Part shown: positions 8,601 to 16,413 of the stretch, one piece after another
Numbering within the stretch: position 1 is the stretch's first letter
Layout: the number at the start of each line of letters is the position of its first letter
Notes under the pieces: model-generated
Databases searched by the model: none
What the model was told of the DNA's origin: nothing
What the model saw: only the letters and a program-made list of their open reading frames with translations
Made by a program: the position numbers and the translations under genes
DNA from: Bradyrhizobium aeschynomenes
GTDB taxonomy: Bacteria; Pseudomonadota; Alphaproteobacteria; Rhizobiales; Xanthobacteraceae
NCBI RefSeq assembly: GCF_013178945.1
Contig: NZ_JABFDM010000020.1
Coordinates: 1-64,000, forward strand
Direction: 5' to 3'
DNA length: 64,000 nucleotides

Positions 8601-9039
8601 CGAACTCCGTAGCTTCTGTCCCAAGGTCCCCAAGCCCTCTATTCCGTCGCAAAACGTGCAGCGCGGCGTAGCGCTCATGCCCCTGCATCCGCTCCGCCGA
8701 CATCATCTGTTGGGCAGATTGGAATGTTTCTTTCCGGCTTTTATGGGATTTGGCGCAAGCACCGCCATTCCAATGGCTTGGTCGCTTCATGAACAAACAA
8801 CTAATAAGCTATGTGGAGGAGTCGTGACCTACGTCCATGGTCCGCCACAATGAGAGCGGCGTCAAAATCGTGACGGAGAAACTCCCGGTCACGGAATGAA
8901 CCCTGTCGCGTCTCAGTCGTGAATTCTTTCGGGCGTCACGACGTATCTTGCGAATGCCTAGCATCATCATGCGCAAAACGGACGATTGTATGATCGACAT
9001 CCGCCTGCAACGGGTTGCAAGCACCGCCGGTCGCGACGT
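8601..9039. other. Intergenic stretch, no gene supported
   Basis: About 440 bases between two minus-strand genes. It must hold the promoter of the barrel gene at 7827-8600. The short frames present have no ribosome site, signal or recognisable motif. The half nearest 8750-8830 is locally A/T-richer, as expected for a promoter region. Confidence 0.5.
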
Positions 9040-9831
9040 TCATCGCAGCGGCGGTGACGCAAACGTGTAGTAGATCGCAAGCTTCAGCGCGGGATCGTCA
9101 TTGGCCTGGAAAGTCGCATAGCGCAGCCTCACGCGCCCCTTCTTCGGATGCTCGAGCAACTTCTCGCCCGCAGCAAGCGCATTGATGTCGTGAGCCGCCC
9201 AGAATTCATCGAACTCGCGGCTACCGCGCCGCAGGCGCGCGATCAGATCCAGGAAGGCAGGATCGCCTGCCCACAAATCATATGTCGCGCGAAACTGCGC
9301 GACCATGCGTCTTGCCAGGTCCTTCCATTGCGCGCCGAACAGGCGGCGTACGCCCGGCGTGCACAGCATCAGCAGCAGCGTATTGCGCTCCTCGTCAGCG
9401 AGCTGTGAGAAGCCGAATATCTCGTCCGCCGCAGCGTTCCAGGCCAGCACGTCCCATCGTCTTCCGGAGATATAGGCCGGCTGGTTCAGACTTTGCACGA
9501 GCTCGCGAAGGCGGGCCGGCACCTCCTCGCGGACGAAAGGCTTGCGCGCGGACTCCCGCGCCAGCGCCCTGAGATGCGCATGCTCCGCTCGTGACAGGCG
9601 CAGCGCGCGCGCCAGCGCGTCGATGGTCGAGGATGAGGGCTTCACCGCGCGCCCCTGCTCGATACGGATGTACCAATCGACGCCGATGCCGGCGAGCTCC
9701 GCCACCTCCTCGCGTCGCAGACCTGCGGTGCGACGCCGCCGCCCGGAGGCGAGCCCGACCGCCTGCGGTGTCAGCTTCTCACGCCGGGAGCGCAGAAAGT
9801 TTCCGAGCTCCGCATGTCTTGGATCACTCAT
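9040..9831 (-). CDS. XRE-family transcriptional regulator with MmyB-like ligand-binding domain
   Basis: The product has 263 residues from the ATG at 9831; a longer in-frame extension runs back under the divergent gene and is not credible. Residues about 8-75 form a helix-turn-helix (LRSRREKLTPQAVGL, then RREEVAELAGIGVDWYIRIE, then ALARALRLS). The LRREEVA motif followed by the YIRIEQGR helix is typical of the HTH_31 class. Residues about 105-260 form the MmyB-like PAS-type domain (WDVLAWNAAADEIFG, LLMLCTPGVRRLF). Such proteins usually sense a small ligand and control a neighbouring oxidoreductase. The divergent gene at 9958 is the likely target, sharing the 126-bp region 9832-9957. Confidence 0.92.
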   Translation of the reverse strand: MSDPRHAELGNFLRSRREKLTPQAVGLASGRRRRTAGLRREEVAELAGIGVDWYIRIEQGRAVKPSSSTIDALARALRLSRAEHAHLRALARESARKPFVREEVPARLRELVQSLNQPAYISGRRWDVLAWNAAADEIFGFSQLADEERNTLLLMLCTPGVRRLFGAQWKDLARRMVAQFRATYDLWAGDPAFLDLIARLRRGSREFDEFWAAHDINALAAGEKLLEHPKKGRVRLRYATFQANDDPALKLAIYYTFASPPLR

Positions 9832-9957
9832 GGTTCGTTCCTGCCGAAAGCGATGCCGTAAGGCTAGGTCTTGTGATCCTAGGATAATACCAGGCCTTCC
9901 TGGATGCAGCATAGACGGGCAGGTTCGGTTGTCGCGACTCTTGAACGGAGAAGGATC

Positions 9958-11037
9958 ATGAAGGCAGCCGTGCTGAAACGCTTTGGATCGCCGCTGGAGA
10001 TCGAACAGGTCGAGGGCCCCGTGCTGGGCACCGGCGAGGTCATCGTCGACATCGTTGCAGCCGGCGTGCTGTCCTACGCAAACGAGGTGTTCAGCGGCGA
10101 GCGGAAGTACCTGCTGGAATTGCCGGTCATCCCGGGGACGGGAGGCATCGGACGGGTCAGCGCCGTCGGCCCCGACGCGACGCATCTTGCGATCGGCGAC
10201 TGGGTGTACTGCGATCCGACCGTGCGCTCGCGTGACGACGTCGTCGCGCCCGACATCACCTTGCAGGGCCTGAGCGCGCGGGGACCGGGCGGCTTGAAGC
10301 TGCAACAGCATTTCCGGCACGGCTCGTTTGCCGAGCGCATGCGGGTGCCGACGGAGAACGCCAAGCCGATCGGGGCCATCGACGCACGCGACGCCGCGCA
10401 ATGGTGCGCGCTCGGCACCCTGCTCGTGCCCTATGGCGGCTTACTCGCCGCCAATCTGCAGGCTGGCGAGACCGTGCTGATCAGCGGCGCGACCGGCAGA
10501 TTCGGCAGCGCCGCAGTCGCCGTGGCGCTCGCCATGGGCGCAGCTGCGGTCGTTGCGCCCGGCCGCAACGAGGCCATGCTGGCCGAGCTTCGGCGCAGGT
10601 TCGGATCCCGCGTTCATCCGGTCAAGCTGTCCGGCGACGAGAGCGAGGACACCATCAGCATGAAGCGCGCGGCACCCGGCCCGATCGACTGCGTGCTCGA
10701 CATCATGCCGCCGTCGATCACGACCGACGTCGTGCGATCCGCCGTGATGACCGTGCGTCCCTACGGACGCGTGGCGCTGATGGGAGGCGTCGGGATGCTG
10801 GGCGGTCCCGGACTCGACTTGCCCTATCCCTGGATCATGCGCGACTGCATCACGATCCACGGCGTCTGGATGTACCCGCCGAGCGCGACGGGCAAGATGG
10901 TAGGTCTGATCAGGGCTGGGCTGCTCGACCTCGCGCAATTCGAGCAGACGTCATTCGCCCTCGATCACGCCAACGAGGCCGTCGCGCATGCCGCAGCACA
11001 CCGCAAGCCATTCCAGATGACGGTGATCATGCCGTGA
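9958..11037 (+). CDS. Zinc-type alcohol dehydrogenase-like (MDR superfamily) oxidoreductase
   Basis: The product has 359 residues from the ATG at 9958, preceded by GGAGAAGG. The N-terminal GroES-like domain reads MKAAVLKRFGSPLEIEQVEG and includes VIPGTGGIGRVSAVG. The Rossmann segment ISGATGRFGSAAVAVALAMGA lies near residues 178-198, and VAPGRNEAMLAEL suggests NADP binding. The classical catalytic zinc Cys and the GHE motif are not obvious, so it fits the quinone-oxidoreductase-like, zinc-free subgroup better than a true alcohol dehydrogenase. Substrate unknown. It is divergent from the XRE/MmyB regulator, a common arrangement for ligand-induced oxidoreductases. Confidence 0.85.
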   Translation: MKAAVLKRFGSPLEIEQVEGPVLGTGEVIVDIVAAGVLSYANEVFSGERKYLLELPVIPGTGGIGRVSAVGPDATHLAIGDWVYCDPTVRSRDDVVAPDITLQGLSARGPGGLKLQQHFRHGSFAERMRVPTENAKPIGAIDARDAAQWCALGTLLVPYGGLLAANLQAGETVLISGATGRFGSAAVAVALAMGAAAVVAPGRNEAMLAELRRRFGSRVHPVKLSGDESEDTISMKRAAPGPIDCVLDIMPPSITTDVVRSAVMTVRPYGRVALMGGVGMLGGPGLDLPYPWIMRDCITIHGVWMYPPSATGKMVGLIRAGLLDLAQFEQTSFALDHANEAVAHAAAHRKPFQMTVIMP

Positions 11038-11049
11038 CTGCGGCCGGGC

Positions 11050-11751
11050 TCAATCGAGCTCGACCACCTTGCCGCCGACGATGGAGACGCGTCGATCCAT
11101 GCGGCCGGCCAGCTCCATGTTGTGGGTCGCGATCAGCATCGCGACCCGTGTCGCCTTCACCAGTTGCATCAGGGCGTGGAAGACGTGATCGGCCGTGGCG
11201 GGATCGAGGTTGCCGGTCGGCTCGTCGGCCAGCAGCGCACGCGGGGCGTTGGCGACCGCACGCGCGATCGCGACGCGCTGCTGCTCGCCGCCGGACAGCT
11301 CGGAGGGACGATGCTTGATGCGCTCGCCGAGCCCGAGATAGGCCAGGATCTCGCTCGCCCGCTTCACCGTCTCCGAACGCTTGAGGCCGCGGATCATCTG
11401 CGGCAGCATCACGTTCTCCAGCGCCGTGAACTCCGGCAGCAGGCGATGCGACTGGTAGACGAAACCGATGTCGGTGCGGCGCATCTGGGTGCGCTCGATA
11501 TCCGTCAATTGCGACGTCGGCGTGCCCGCGACGTAGACTTCGCCCTCGTCAGGGCTCTCCAGAAGGCCGGCGATGTGCAGCAATGTCGACTTGCCGGAGC
11601 CCGACGGCGCCACCAGCGCCACCGACTGCCCAGCCCACAGCGCCAGCTTGGCGCCGTCCAGAATGGTCAGCTGCTTCTCGCCCTGCATATACCGGCGTTT
11701 GATCTCGTGGAGATAAACGACCGGGACGTCCTCGGCCCCCTGCTCTTCCAT
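11050..11751 (-). CDS. lolD: Lipoprotein-releasing system ATP-binding protein LolD
   Basis: The product has 233 residues. The Walker A motif is APSGSGKST (usual Gly replaced by Ala at the first position), the signature is LSGGEQQR, the Walker B is ALLADEPTGNLD and the switch His is in IATHN. The FVYQSHRLLPEFTALENV segment is typical of the LolD/MacB/FtsE class. It powers extraction of lipoproteins from the inner membrane for transfer to LolA. It lies 7 bp downstream of the permease gene at 11759-13039, so the two are co-transcribed. Confidence 0.95.
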   Translation of the reverse strand: MEEQGAEDVPVVYLHEIKRRYMQGEKQLTILDGAKLALWAGQSVALVAPSGSGKSTLLHIAGLLESPDEGEVYVAGTPTSQLTDIERTQMRRTDIGFVYQSHRLLPEFTALENVMLPQMIRGLKRSETVKRASEILAYLGLGERIKHRPSELSGGEQQRVAIARAVANAPRALLADEPTGNLDPATADHVFHALMQLVKATRVAMLIATHNMELAGRMDRRVSIVGGKVVELD

Positions 11752-11758
11752 CAGCGCC

Positions 11759-13039
11759 TCACTCGTAGCGAAGCGCTTCGACCGGGTCTAATCGGGCGGC
11801 GCGCCAGGAAGGATAGAGCGTGGCCAGAAACGACAGGGTCAGGGCCATGATGACCACGGCGCTGGTCTCGCCGGCGTCAATCTCTGCCGGCAGCTTGGAC
11901 AGGAAGTACAGCGTCGGATCGAACAGATCGGTGTTGGTCAGCCACGACAGAAACAGCCGGATGGTCTCGATGTTCATGCAGATCAGCAATCCGACGATAA
12001 AGCCGGTGAGCGTGCCGACCACGCCGATCGAGGCGCCGGTGATCAGGAAGATCCGCATGATCGCGCCCTGCGATGCGCCCATCGTTCTGAGCACGGCGAT
12101 GTCCTGGCCCTTGTCCTTCACCAGCATGATCAGGCCGGAGACGATGTTGAGCGCGGCGACCAGCACGATGAGGGTCAGGATCAGGAACATCACGTTACGC
12201 TCGACCTGGAGCGCGTTGAAGAAGGTCGAGTTGCGCTGGCGCCAGTCGACCAGGAACACCGGCCGGCCGGCCGCCTCAGTCACCGTCTTGCGGAACTGCT
12301 CCACCTTGTCCGGATTGCTGGTGAAGATCTCGATCGCGGTGACGTCGTTGTTGCGGTTGAAATAGGCCTGCGCCTCCGCCAGCGGCATGAACACGAAACT
12401 GGAATCGTATTCAGACATGCCGATCTCGAACACCGCCGCGACCTTGTAGGGCTTGATCCGCGGCGTGGTGCCCATCGGCGTGACGGCGCCCTTCGGCGCG
12501 ACCAGCGTGATGCTGTCGCCGGCATGCAGCGACAACAGGTCCGCGAGCCGGCGACCGATCGCCACGCCCTGCCCCTCGTCGAAGCCTTCGAGGGTCCCCT
12601 GCTTGATGTTCTTGGCGATCGACGTCAGGTTCGTCAGGTCCTGCGAGCGGATGCCGCGGATGAACACGCCGGACGCGTTGAATGGGGACGAGCCGAGACC
12701 CTGGCCATCGACCACGGGTGCGGCAAGCCGGATGCCCTGCACCTGCGAGATCCGCTCGGAGACGTCCTTCCAATCGGTCAGCGGCGACTCCAGGGGCTGC
12801 ACCAGGAGGTGGCCGTTCAAACCGAGGATCTTGTCGAGCAGCTCCTTGCGGAAGCCGTTCATGACCGCCATCACGATGATCAGGGTCGCGACGCCGAGCA
12901 TGATGCCGAGGAACGAGAACCCGGCGATGACGGAGATGAAGCCTTCCCGGCGCCGGGCACGCAGGTAGCGCCCCGACAGCATCCACTCGAAGGGCGCGAA
13001 AGGCGCGGTCTGCACGGGTTCGGTCATGGCTTCATCCAT
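11759..13039 (-). CDS. lolC: Lipoprotein-releasing system transmembrane protein LolC/LolE
   Basis: The product has 426 residues. The N-terminal segment (FEWMLSGRYLRARRREGF) leads into TM1 (about 28-50), which is followed by a periplasmic MacB-PCD domain of about 220 residues. Three C-terminal TM segments follow (from NVMFLILTLIVLVAALNIVSGL, then IFLITGASIGVVGTLTGFIVG, then AVVIMALTLSFLATLYPSW), and the protein ends in the family motif RLDPVEALRYE. A single LolC/E-type permease is normal in alphaproteobacteria, where it forms a homodimer. An alternative ATG at 13027 would shorten it by four residues. It lies 95 bp after proS and is followed at once by lolD. Confidence 0.94.
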   Translation of the reverse strand: MDEAMTEPVQTAPFAPFEWMLSGRYLRARRREGFISVIAGFSFLGIMLGVATLIIVMAVMNGFRKELLDKILGLNGHLLVQPLESPLTDWKDVSERISQVQGIRLAAPVVDGQGLGSSPFNASGVFIRGIRSQDLTNLTSIAKNIKQGTLEGFDEGQGVAIGRRLADLLSLHAGDSITLVAPKGAVTPMGTTPRIKPYKVAAVFEIGMSEYDSSFVFMPLAEAQAYFNRNNDVTAIEIFTSNPDKVEQFRKTVTEAAGRPVFLVDWRQRNSTFFNALQVERNVMFLILTLIVLVAALNIVSGLIMLVKDKGQDIAVLRTMGASQGAIMRIFLITGASIGVVGTLTGFIVGLLICMNIETIRLFLSWLTNTDLFDPTLYFLSKLPAEIDAGETSAVVIMALTLSFLATLYPSWRAARLDPVEALRYE

Positions 13040-13134
13040 TGCGCGATCATCCCATGATTCGGGCCGATTGTGGCCGGATTGGCCGTCAGCGGGCCGCCTG
13101 CTCCGGTGGATAATCCGCTGATCGAACGAGCCAC

Positions 13135-14469
13135 TCAGCCCACGCTTGTCGCGGCGCCGAGCCGGGCGACGACGTCGGCCGGCGTCATCATCTGCCGCGC
13201 GCCGTCGCTGCGAGTCTTCACCTCGACCTTGCCCTCGGCGAGGCTCTTGGGGCCGACCATGATCTGCCAGGGAATGCCGATCAGATCGGCGGTCGCAAAT
13301 TTGCCGCCAGCGCGCTGCTCGGTGTCGTCATAGAGCACGTCGACGCCCTTGGCGAGGAGATCGCGGTAGAGCTGCTCGCAGGCGGCATCGGTGTCGGAGC
13401 CGCCCTGCTTCAGGTTGAGGATGACGGCCCGGAACGGCGCCACCTCCTCCGGCCATTTGATGCCTGCGTCGTCGTGACAGGCCTCGATGATGGCCCCGGC
13501 GAGGCGCGACACGCCGACGCCATAGGAGCCGCCATGGATGGTGACCTCGGCTCCATCGGGGCCGGCGACCAGGGCCTTCATCGGCTCGGAATATTTGGTG
13601 CCGAAATAGAAGATCTGGCCGACCTCGATGCCGCGGGTGTGGACGCGGCGGTCCGCCGGCACCTCAGCCTCGAAACGAGCACCGTCGTGGACGTCCTCGG
13701 TCGCGGCATAGAGCGAGGTCCACTCCTTGATGATCGGCGTCAGGTCCCCGTCGTAGTCGACGGACGCCGGCGGGATCGGCAAATCGAGCACGTTGCGGTC
13801 GCAATACACGCCGGACTCGCCGGTCTCGGCCAGCACGATGAACTCGTGGCTGAGATCACCGCCGATCGGGCCGGTCTCGGCGCGCATCGGGATGCCCTTC
13901 AGGCCCATCCGCGCGAAGGTGCGCAGGTAGGCGACGAACATCTTGTTGTACGCGCGGCGCGCGCCGGCTTCGTCCAGATCGAACGAATAGGCATCCTTCA
14001 TCAGGAATTCGCGCCCCCGCATCACGCCGAAGCGCGGACGCTGCTCGTCGCGGAATTTCCATTGGATATGATAGAGATTGAGCGGCAGATTGCGGTAGGA
14101 CTTCACGTAGGCCCGGAAGATCTCCGTGATCATTTCCTCGTTGGTCGGCCCATACAGCAACTCACGCTTGTGGCGATCGGCGATGCGCAGCATCTCCGGG
14201 CCGTAGGCATCGTAGCGGCCGCTCTCGCGCCAGAGGTCAGCGAGCTGCAGCGTCGGCATCAGCAGCTCCAGTGCGCCGGCCCGGTTCTGCTCCTCACGGA
14301 CGATCTGCTCGATCTTCTTCAGAACCTTGAAGCCCAGCGGCAGCCAGGCATAGATGCCGGCCGCCTCCTGCCGCAGCATGCCGGCGCGCAGCATCAACCG
14401 GTGCGAGACGATCTCGGCTTCCTTCGGATTTTCTTTCAGAATGGGCAGGAAAAACCGCGACAGACGCAT
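13135..14469 (-). CDS. proS: Proline-tRNA ligase, short alphaproteobacterial form
   Basis: The product has 444 residues from the ATG at 14469, which gives the conserved start MRLSRFFLPILKENPKEAE. A longer frame to 14532 adds non-conserved residues. Class II synthetase motifs are present: motif 1 region around GFKVLKKIEQIVREE, motif 2 FRDEQRPRFGVMRGREF, and motif 3 SYGVGVSRLAGAIIE. The anticodon-binding domain ends in GKVEVKTR. The large editing insertion of the long bacterial type is absent, as usual in alphaproteobacteria. It charges tRNA-Pro in the cytoplasm. The lol genes follow on the same strand. Confidence 0.95.
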   Translation of the reverse strand: MRLSRFFLPILKENPKEAEIVSHRLMLRAGMLRQEAAGIYAWLPLGFKVLKKIEQIVREEQNRAGALELLMPTLQLADLWRESGRYDAYGPEMLRIADRHKRELLYGPTNEEMITEIFRAYVKSYRNLPLNLYHIQWKFRDEQRPRFGVMRGREFLMKDAYSFDLDEAGARRAYNKMFVAYLRTFARMGLKGIPMRAETGPIGGDLSHEFIVLAETGESGVYCDRNVLDLPIPPASVDYDGDLTPIIKEWTSLYAATEDVHDGARFEAEVPADRRVHTRGIEVGQIFYFGTKYSEPMKALVAGPDGAEVTIHGGSYGVGVSRLAGAIIEACHDDAGIKWPEEVAPFRAVILNLKQGGSDTDAACEQLYRDLLAKGVDVLYDDTEQRAGGKFATADLIGIPWQIMVGPKSLAEGKVEVKTRSDGARQMMTPADVVARLGAATSVG

Positions 14470-14680
14470 GGGCCAAGCCTTCGGGATTCGGTTCGGGCTG
14501 GCGCAGTCAAAGCGGATCGGACGGCAAAACACAAGACTGGGTTTGAGAAAAAGCGGCTAAGCGACCGGATTCCCAATCATTTTACTGGTTGCGCTGATGC
14601 GGTGGATGAACACGCCGCCGCGCCATCTCGCCTGCCGACCGCGATGACCGCGGCCGGCAGGGTCCTCGACCTCAAGCGCC

Positions 14681-15178
14681 CTATTGCCGCCGCGCCTGTT
14701 CCGCAGACCATTTGTCGAGATCGCCGATCTCGGCGCTGCCCTCGATCGTTTCCACGACGCCGTCACGGGTCACGAGCATCGTGCGCGGAATGTCGCCCTG
14801 CCAGGAGGGGTCGATCTCGTACCGCAGCCGCTCGACGAAGCCGTCGCTGAAGATGAAGTTCTCGGCGGCGGCAAGGCCGGCCTTGTCCAGCATGGCCTCG
14901 GTCGCAGCATGGAGGTTAGGCACCAGGTCGGCGCTGACGGTGACGACGTCGATCTCGGGATGATCCGCCATGAACTTGCCGAGTTGCGGCAGCTCGATCT
15001 TGCAGGGGCCGCAGGTCACGCCCCAGAAATGGATCAGCGTCGGTCGGCCCGCATGGGCCCTGAGAACCTCGCGCCAGCTGCCACGCTCGAACGGTTTCAG
15101 GGACTGGGGAGCCGCGGTGCTCGACGCGGTCAGGGCGACGAGACTTGAGATCGCAAGGGCAGCCAATGCGCGCTTCAT
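14681..15178 (-). CDS. TlpA-type periplasmic thioredoxin-fold protein
   Basis: The product has 165 residues from the ATG at 15178, which overlaps the stop of the gene before it (ATGA), indicating translational coupling. A signal peptide (MKRALAALAISSLVALTASS) precedes a thioredoxin/AhpC-TSA fold. The redox motif WGVTCGPCKIELP lies near residue 55 and carries a CxxC pair, and the cis-Pro region is DIPRTMLVTRDG. TlpA-like proteins reduce Cu-binding partners during cytochrome oxidase metallation. As the last gene of the copper operon, this one probably keeps the chaperone or another cysteine protein reduced. That assignment rests on context. Confidence 0.85.
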   Translation of the reverse strand: MKRALAALAISSLVALTASSTAAPQSLKPFERGSWREVLRAHAGRPTLIHFWGVTCGPCKIELPQLGKFMADHPEIDVVTVSADLVPNLHAATEAMLDKAGLAAAENFIFSDGFVERLRYEIDPSWQGDIPRTMLVTRDGVVETIEGSAEIGDLDKWSAEQARRQ

Positions 15179-16413
15179 GACTCGTCTCCAATCGCCTGCA
15201 ACCGATAGCCGTCCGCCTTGGTCATCCAGGACAGAAAGATCTGCTTGCCGCGTGCGACCAGCAGCGGATGATCCGACGCATTGTTCGTGCTGGCAACGGC
15301 GCGCGGCTTCGACCAGGTCTCGCCATCGTCGCGCGACTGCATCACCATGACCGTGGTCTGCTCGCCGTCGAACTCCTTCCACACCAAAGTGGTCATATCT
15401 GACGTCGCAAGCAGATAGGGCCGCGTCGGGTTACGGTCGGGGCGGCCGATTGGCATCGGGTCGGAGAAGGTCCGGCCGCCGTCGCGCGAATGCGCATAGA
15501 ACAGGCCCTTGCGGACCTTGCCGCTGGTGAACCAGGCGACGTGGTAGGCACCGCTGGGCCCGACCGTCAGGGTCGGTCCCTGGTGCGGGCAGGCCTTGAT
15601 CTGCCAATCGTCGGTACTGACCCGGTAGACATCGCCGGGCGTCGCGAGGTCCTTGAAGGTCACCACCGCATGATCGCGTACGCTGCCCTCGAAGATGTTG
15701 CGGAAGATCACGACCGGACGTCCCGGCCCCGCAAACGCGAGGCCCAGCCGGCAGCACTCGCAGGTATTGTCCTGGGCCATCGTCGCCTCGGCATAGGTGG
15801 CACCGCCATCGCGCGACGAGGCGAAGAACAACGCGGCCCCCTCGTAAGCACGCCCCGCAGCCTTCGCCGGCACGCGGTTGCGTTTGTCGAGCCAGGCCAC
15901 GAAGGCGGTCCCATCCTGGTCGAGCGCCAGCGCCTCGAAACGCTGGCTCTCGTTGCTCGCCGTGACCGGACGGACAGGCGCGAAGCTCTGGCCGCCATCG
16001 TCAGAGCGCGTCGCGAGCACCTGGCCGTTGAACGCCTGGTCGCGGAAGATCGAGAACGCCACCGCGATCCCGCCCTTGCCGTCGACCACCAGCTTCGGAC
16101 GGGCATCCGGTCCCCAATCGAGATTGAGCGGCTGGTCGTTGACCGGCACCGCCGTGGACAGCGTGCGGCCCTCATCACTCGAGCTTGCGACCGACACCCG
16201 CCCGCCGGCCATCCAGGCCAGCCAGAGCTTGCCGTCGCCGGCGAAGAACGGGGTCACCTTGGTGGCGCACCGAAGCTCGGTGCCCTCGCAGGCGGCGTCC
16301 GAGCCGTGCTGATGCGCCATCTGGGCTTGGGCGATCGGCGCACAAAGCAGACCTATCGCTACTCCGAGCAGAGCACTCTTGAGCCGTACCGTTGCTGTCA
16401 TGCTGGTCCTCAT
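15175..16413 (-). CDS. Exported Asp-box (BNR/sialidase-fold) beta-propeller protein of the copper operon
   Basis: The product has 412 residues from the ATG at 16413, whose ATGA overlaps the receptor stop; an internal ATG at 16401 is also possible. The signal peptide ends in AQA. At least five Asp-box repeats are visible: SSDEGRTLS, RSDDGGQSF, SSRDGGATY, HSRDGGRTF and QSRDDGETW, which predicts a propeller. No sialidase catalytic Arg triad/Tyr set was identified, so enzyme activity should not be assumed. Metal-ligand-rich spots include the N-terminal HQHGSDAACEG, a CECC cluster in the middle, and ACPHQGP. Coupled on both sides to a TonB receptor and a thioredoxin, it is most likely a periplasmic copper-related binding protein (inference). 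Confidence 0.8.
   Translation of the reverse strand: MRTSMTATVRLKSALLGVAIGLLCAPIAQAQMAHQHGSDAACEGTELRCATKVTPFFAGDGKLWLAWMAGGRVSVASSSDEGRTLSTAVPVNDQPLNLDWGPDARPKLVVDGKGGIAVAFSIFRDQAFNGQVLATRSDDGGQSFAPVRPVTASNESQRFEALALDQDGTAFVAWLDKRNRVPAKAAGRAYEGAALFFASSRDGGATYAEATMAQDNTCECCRLGLAFAGPGRPVVIFRNIFEGSVRDHAVVTFKDLATPGDVYRVSTDDWQIKACPHQGPTLTVGPSGAYHVAWFTSGKVRKGLFYAHSRDGGRTFSDPMPIGRPDRNPTRPYLLATSDMTTLVWKEFDGEQTTVMVMQSRDDGETWSKPRAVASTNNASDHPLLVARGKQIFLSWMTKADGYRLQAIGDES

Noticed and set aside
14557..14766. Small gene between proS and the thioredoxin gene
   Set aside because: No conserved residues; it lies mostly within the 3' end of the thioredoxin gene in another frame.
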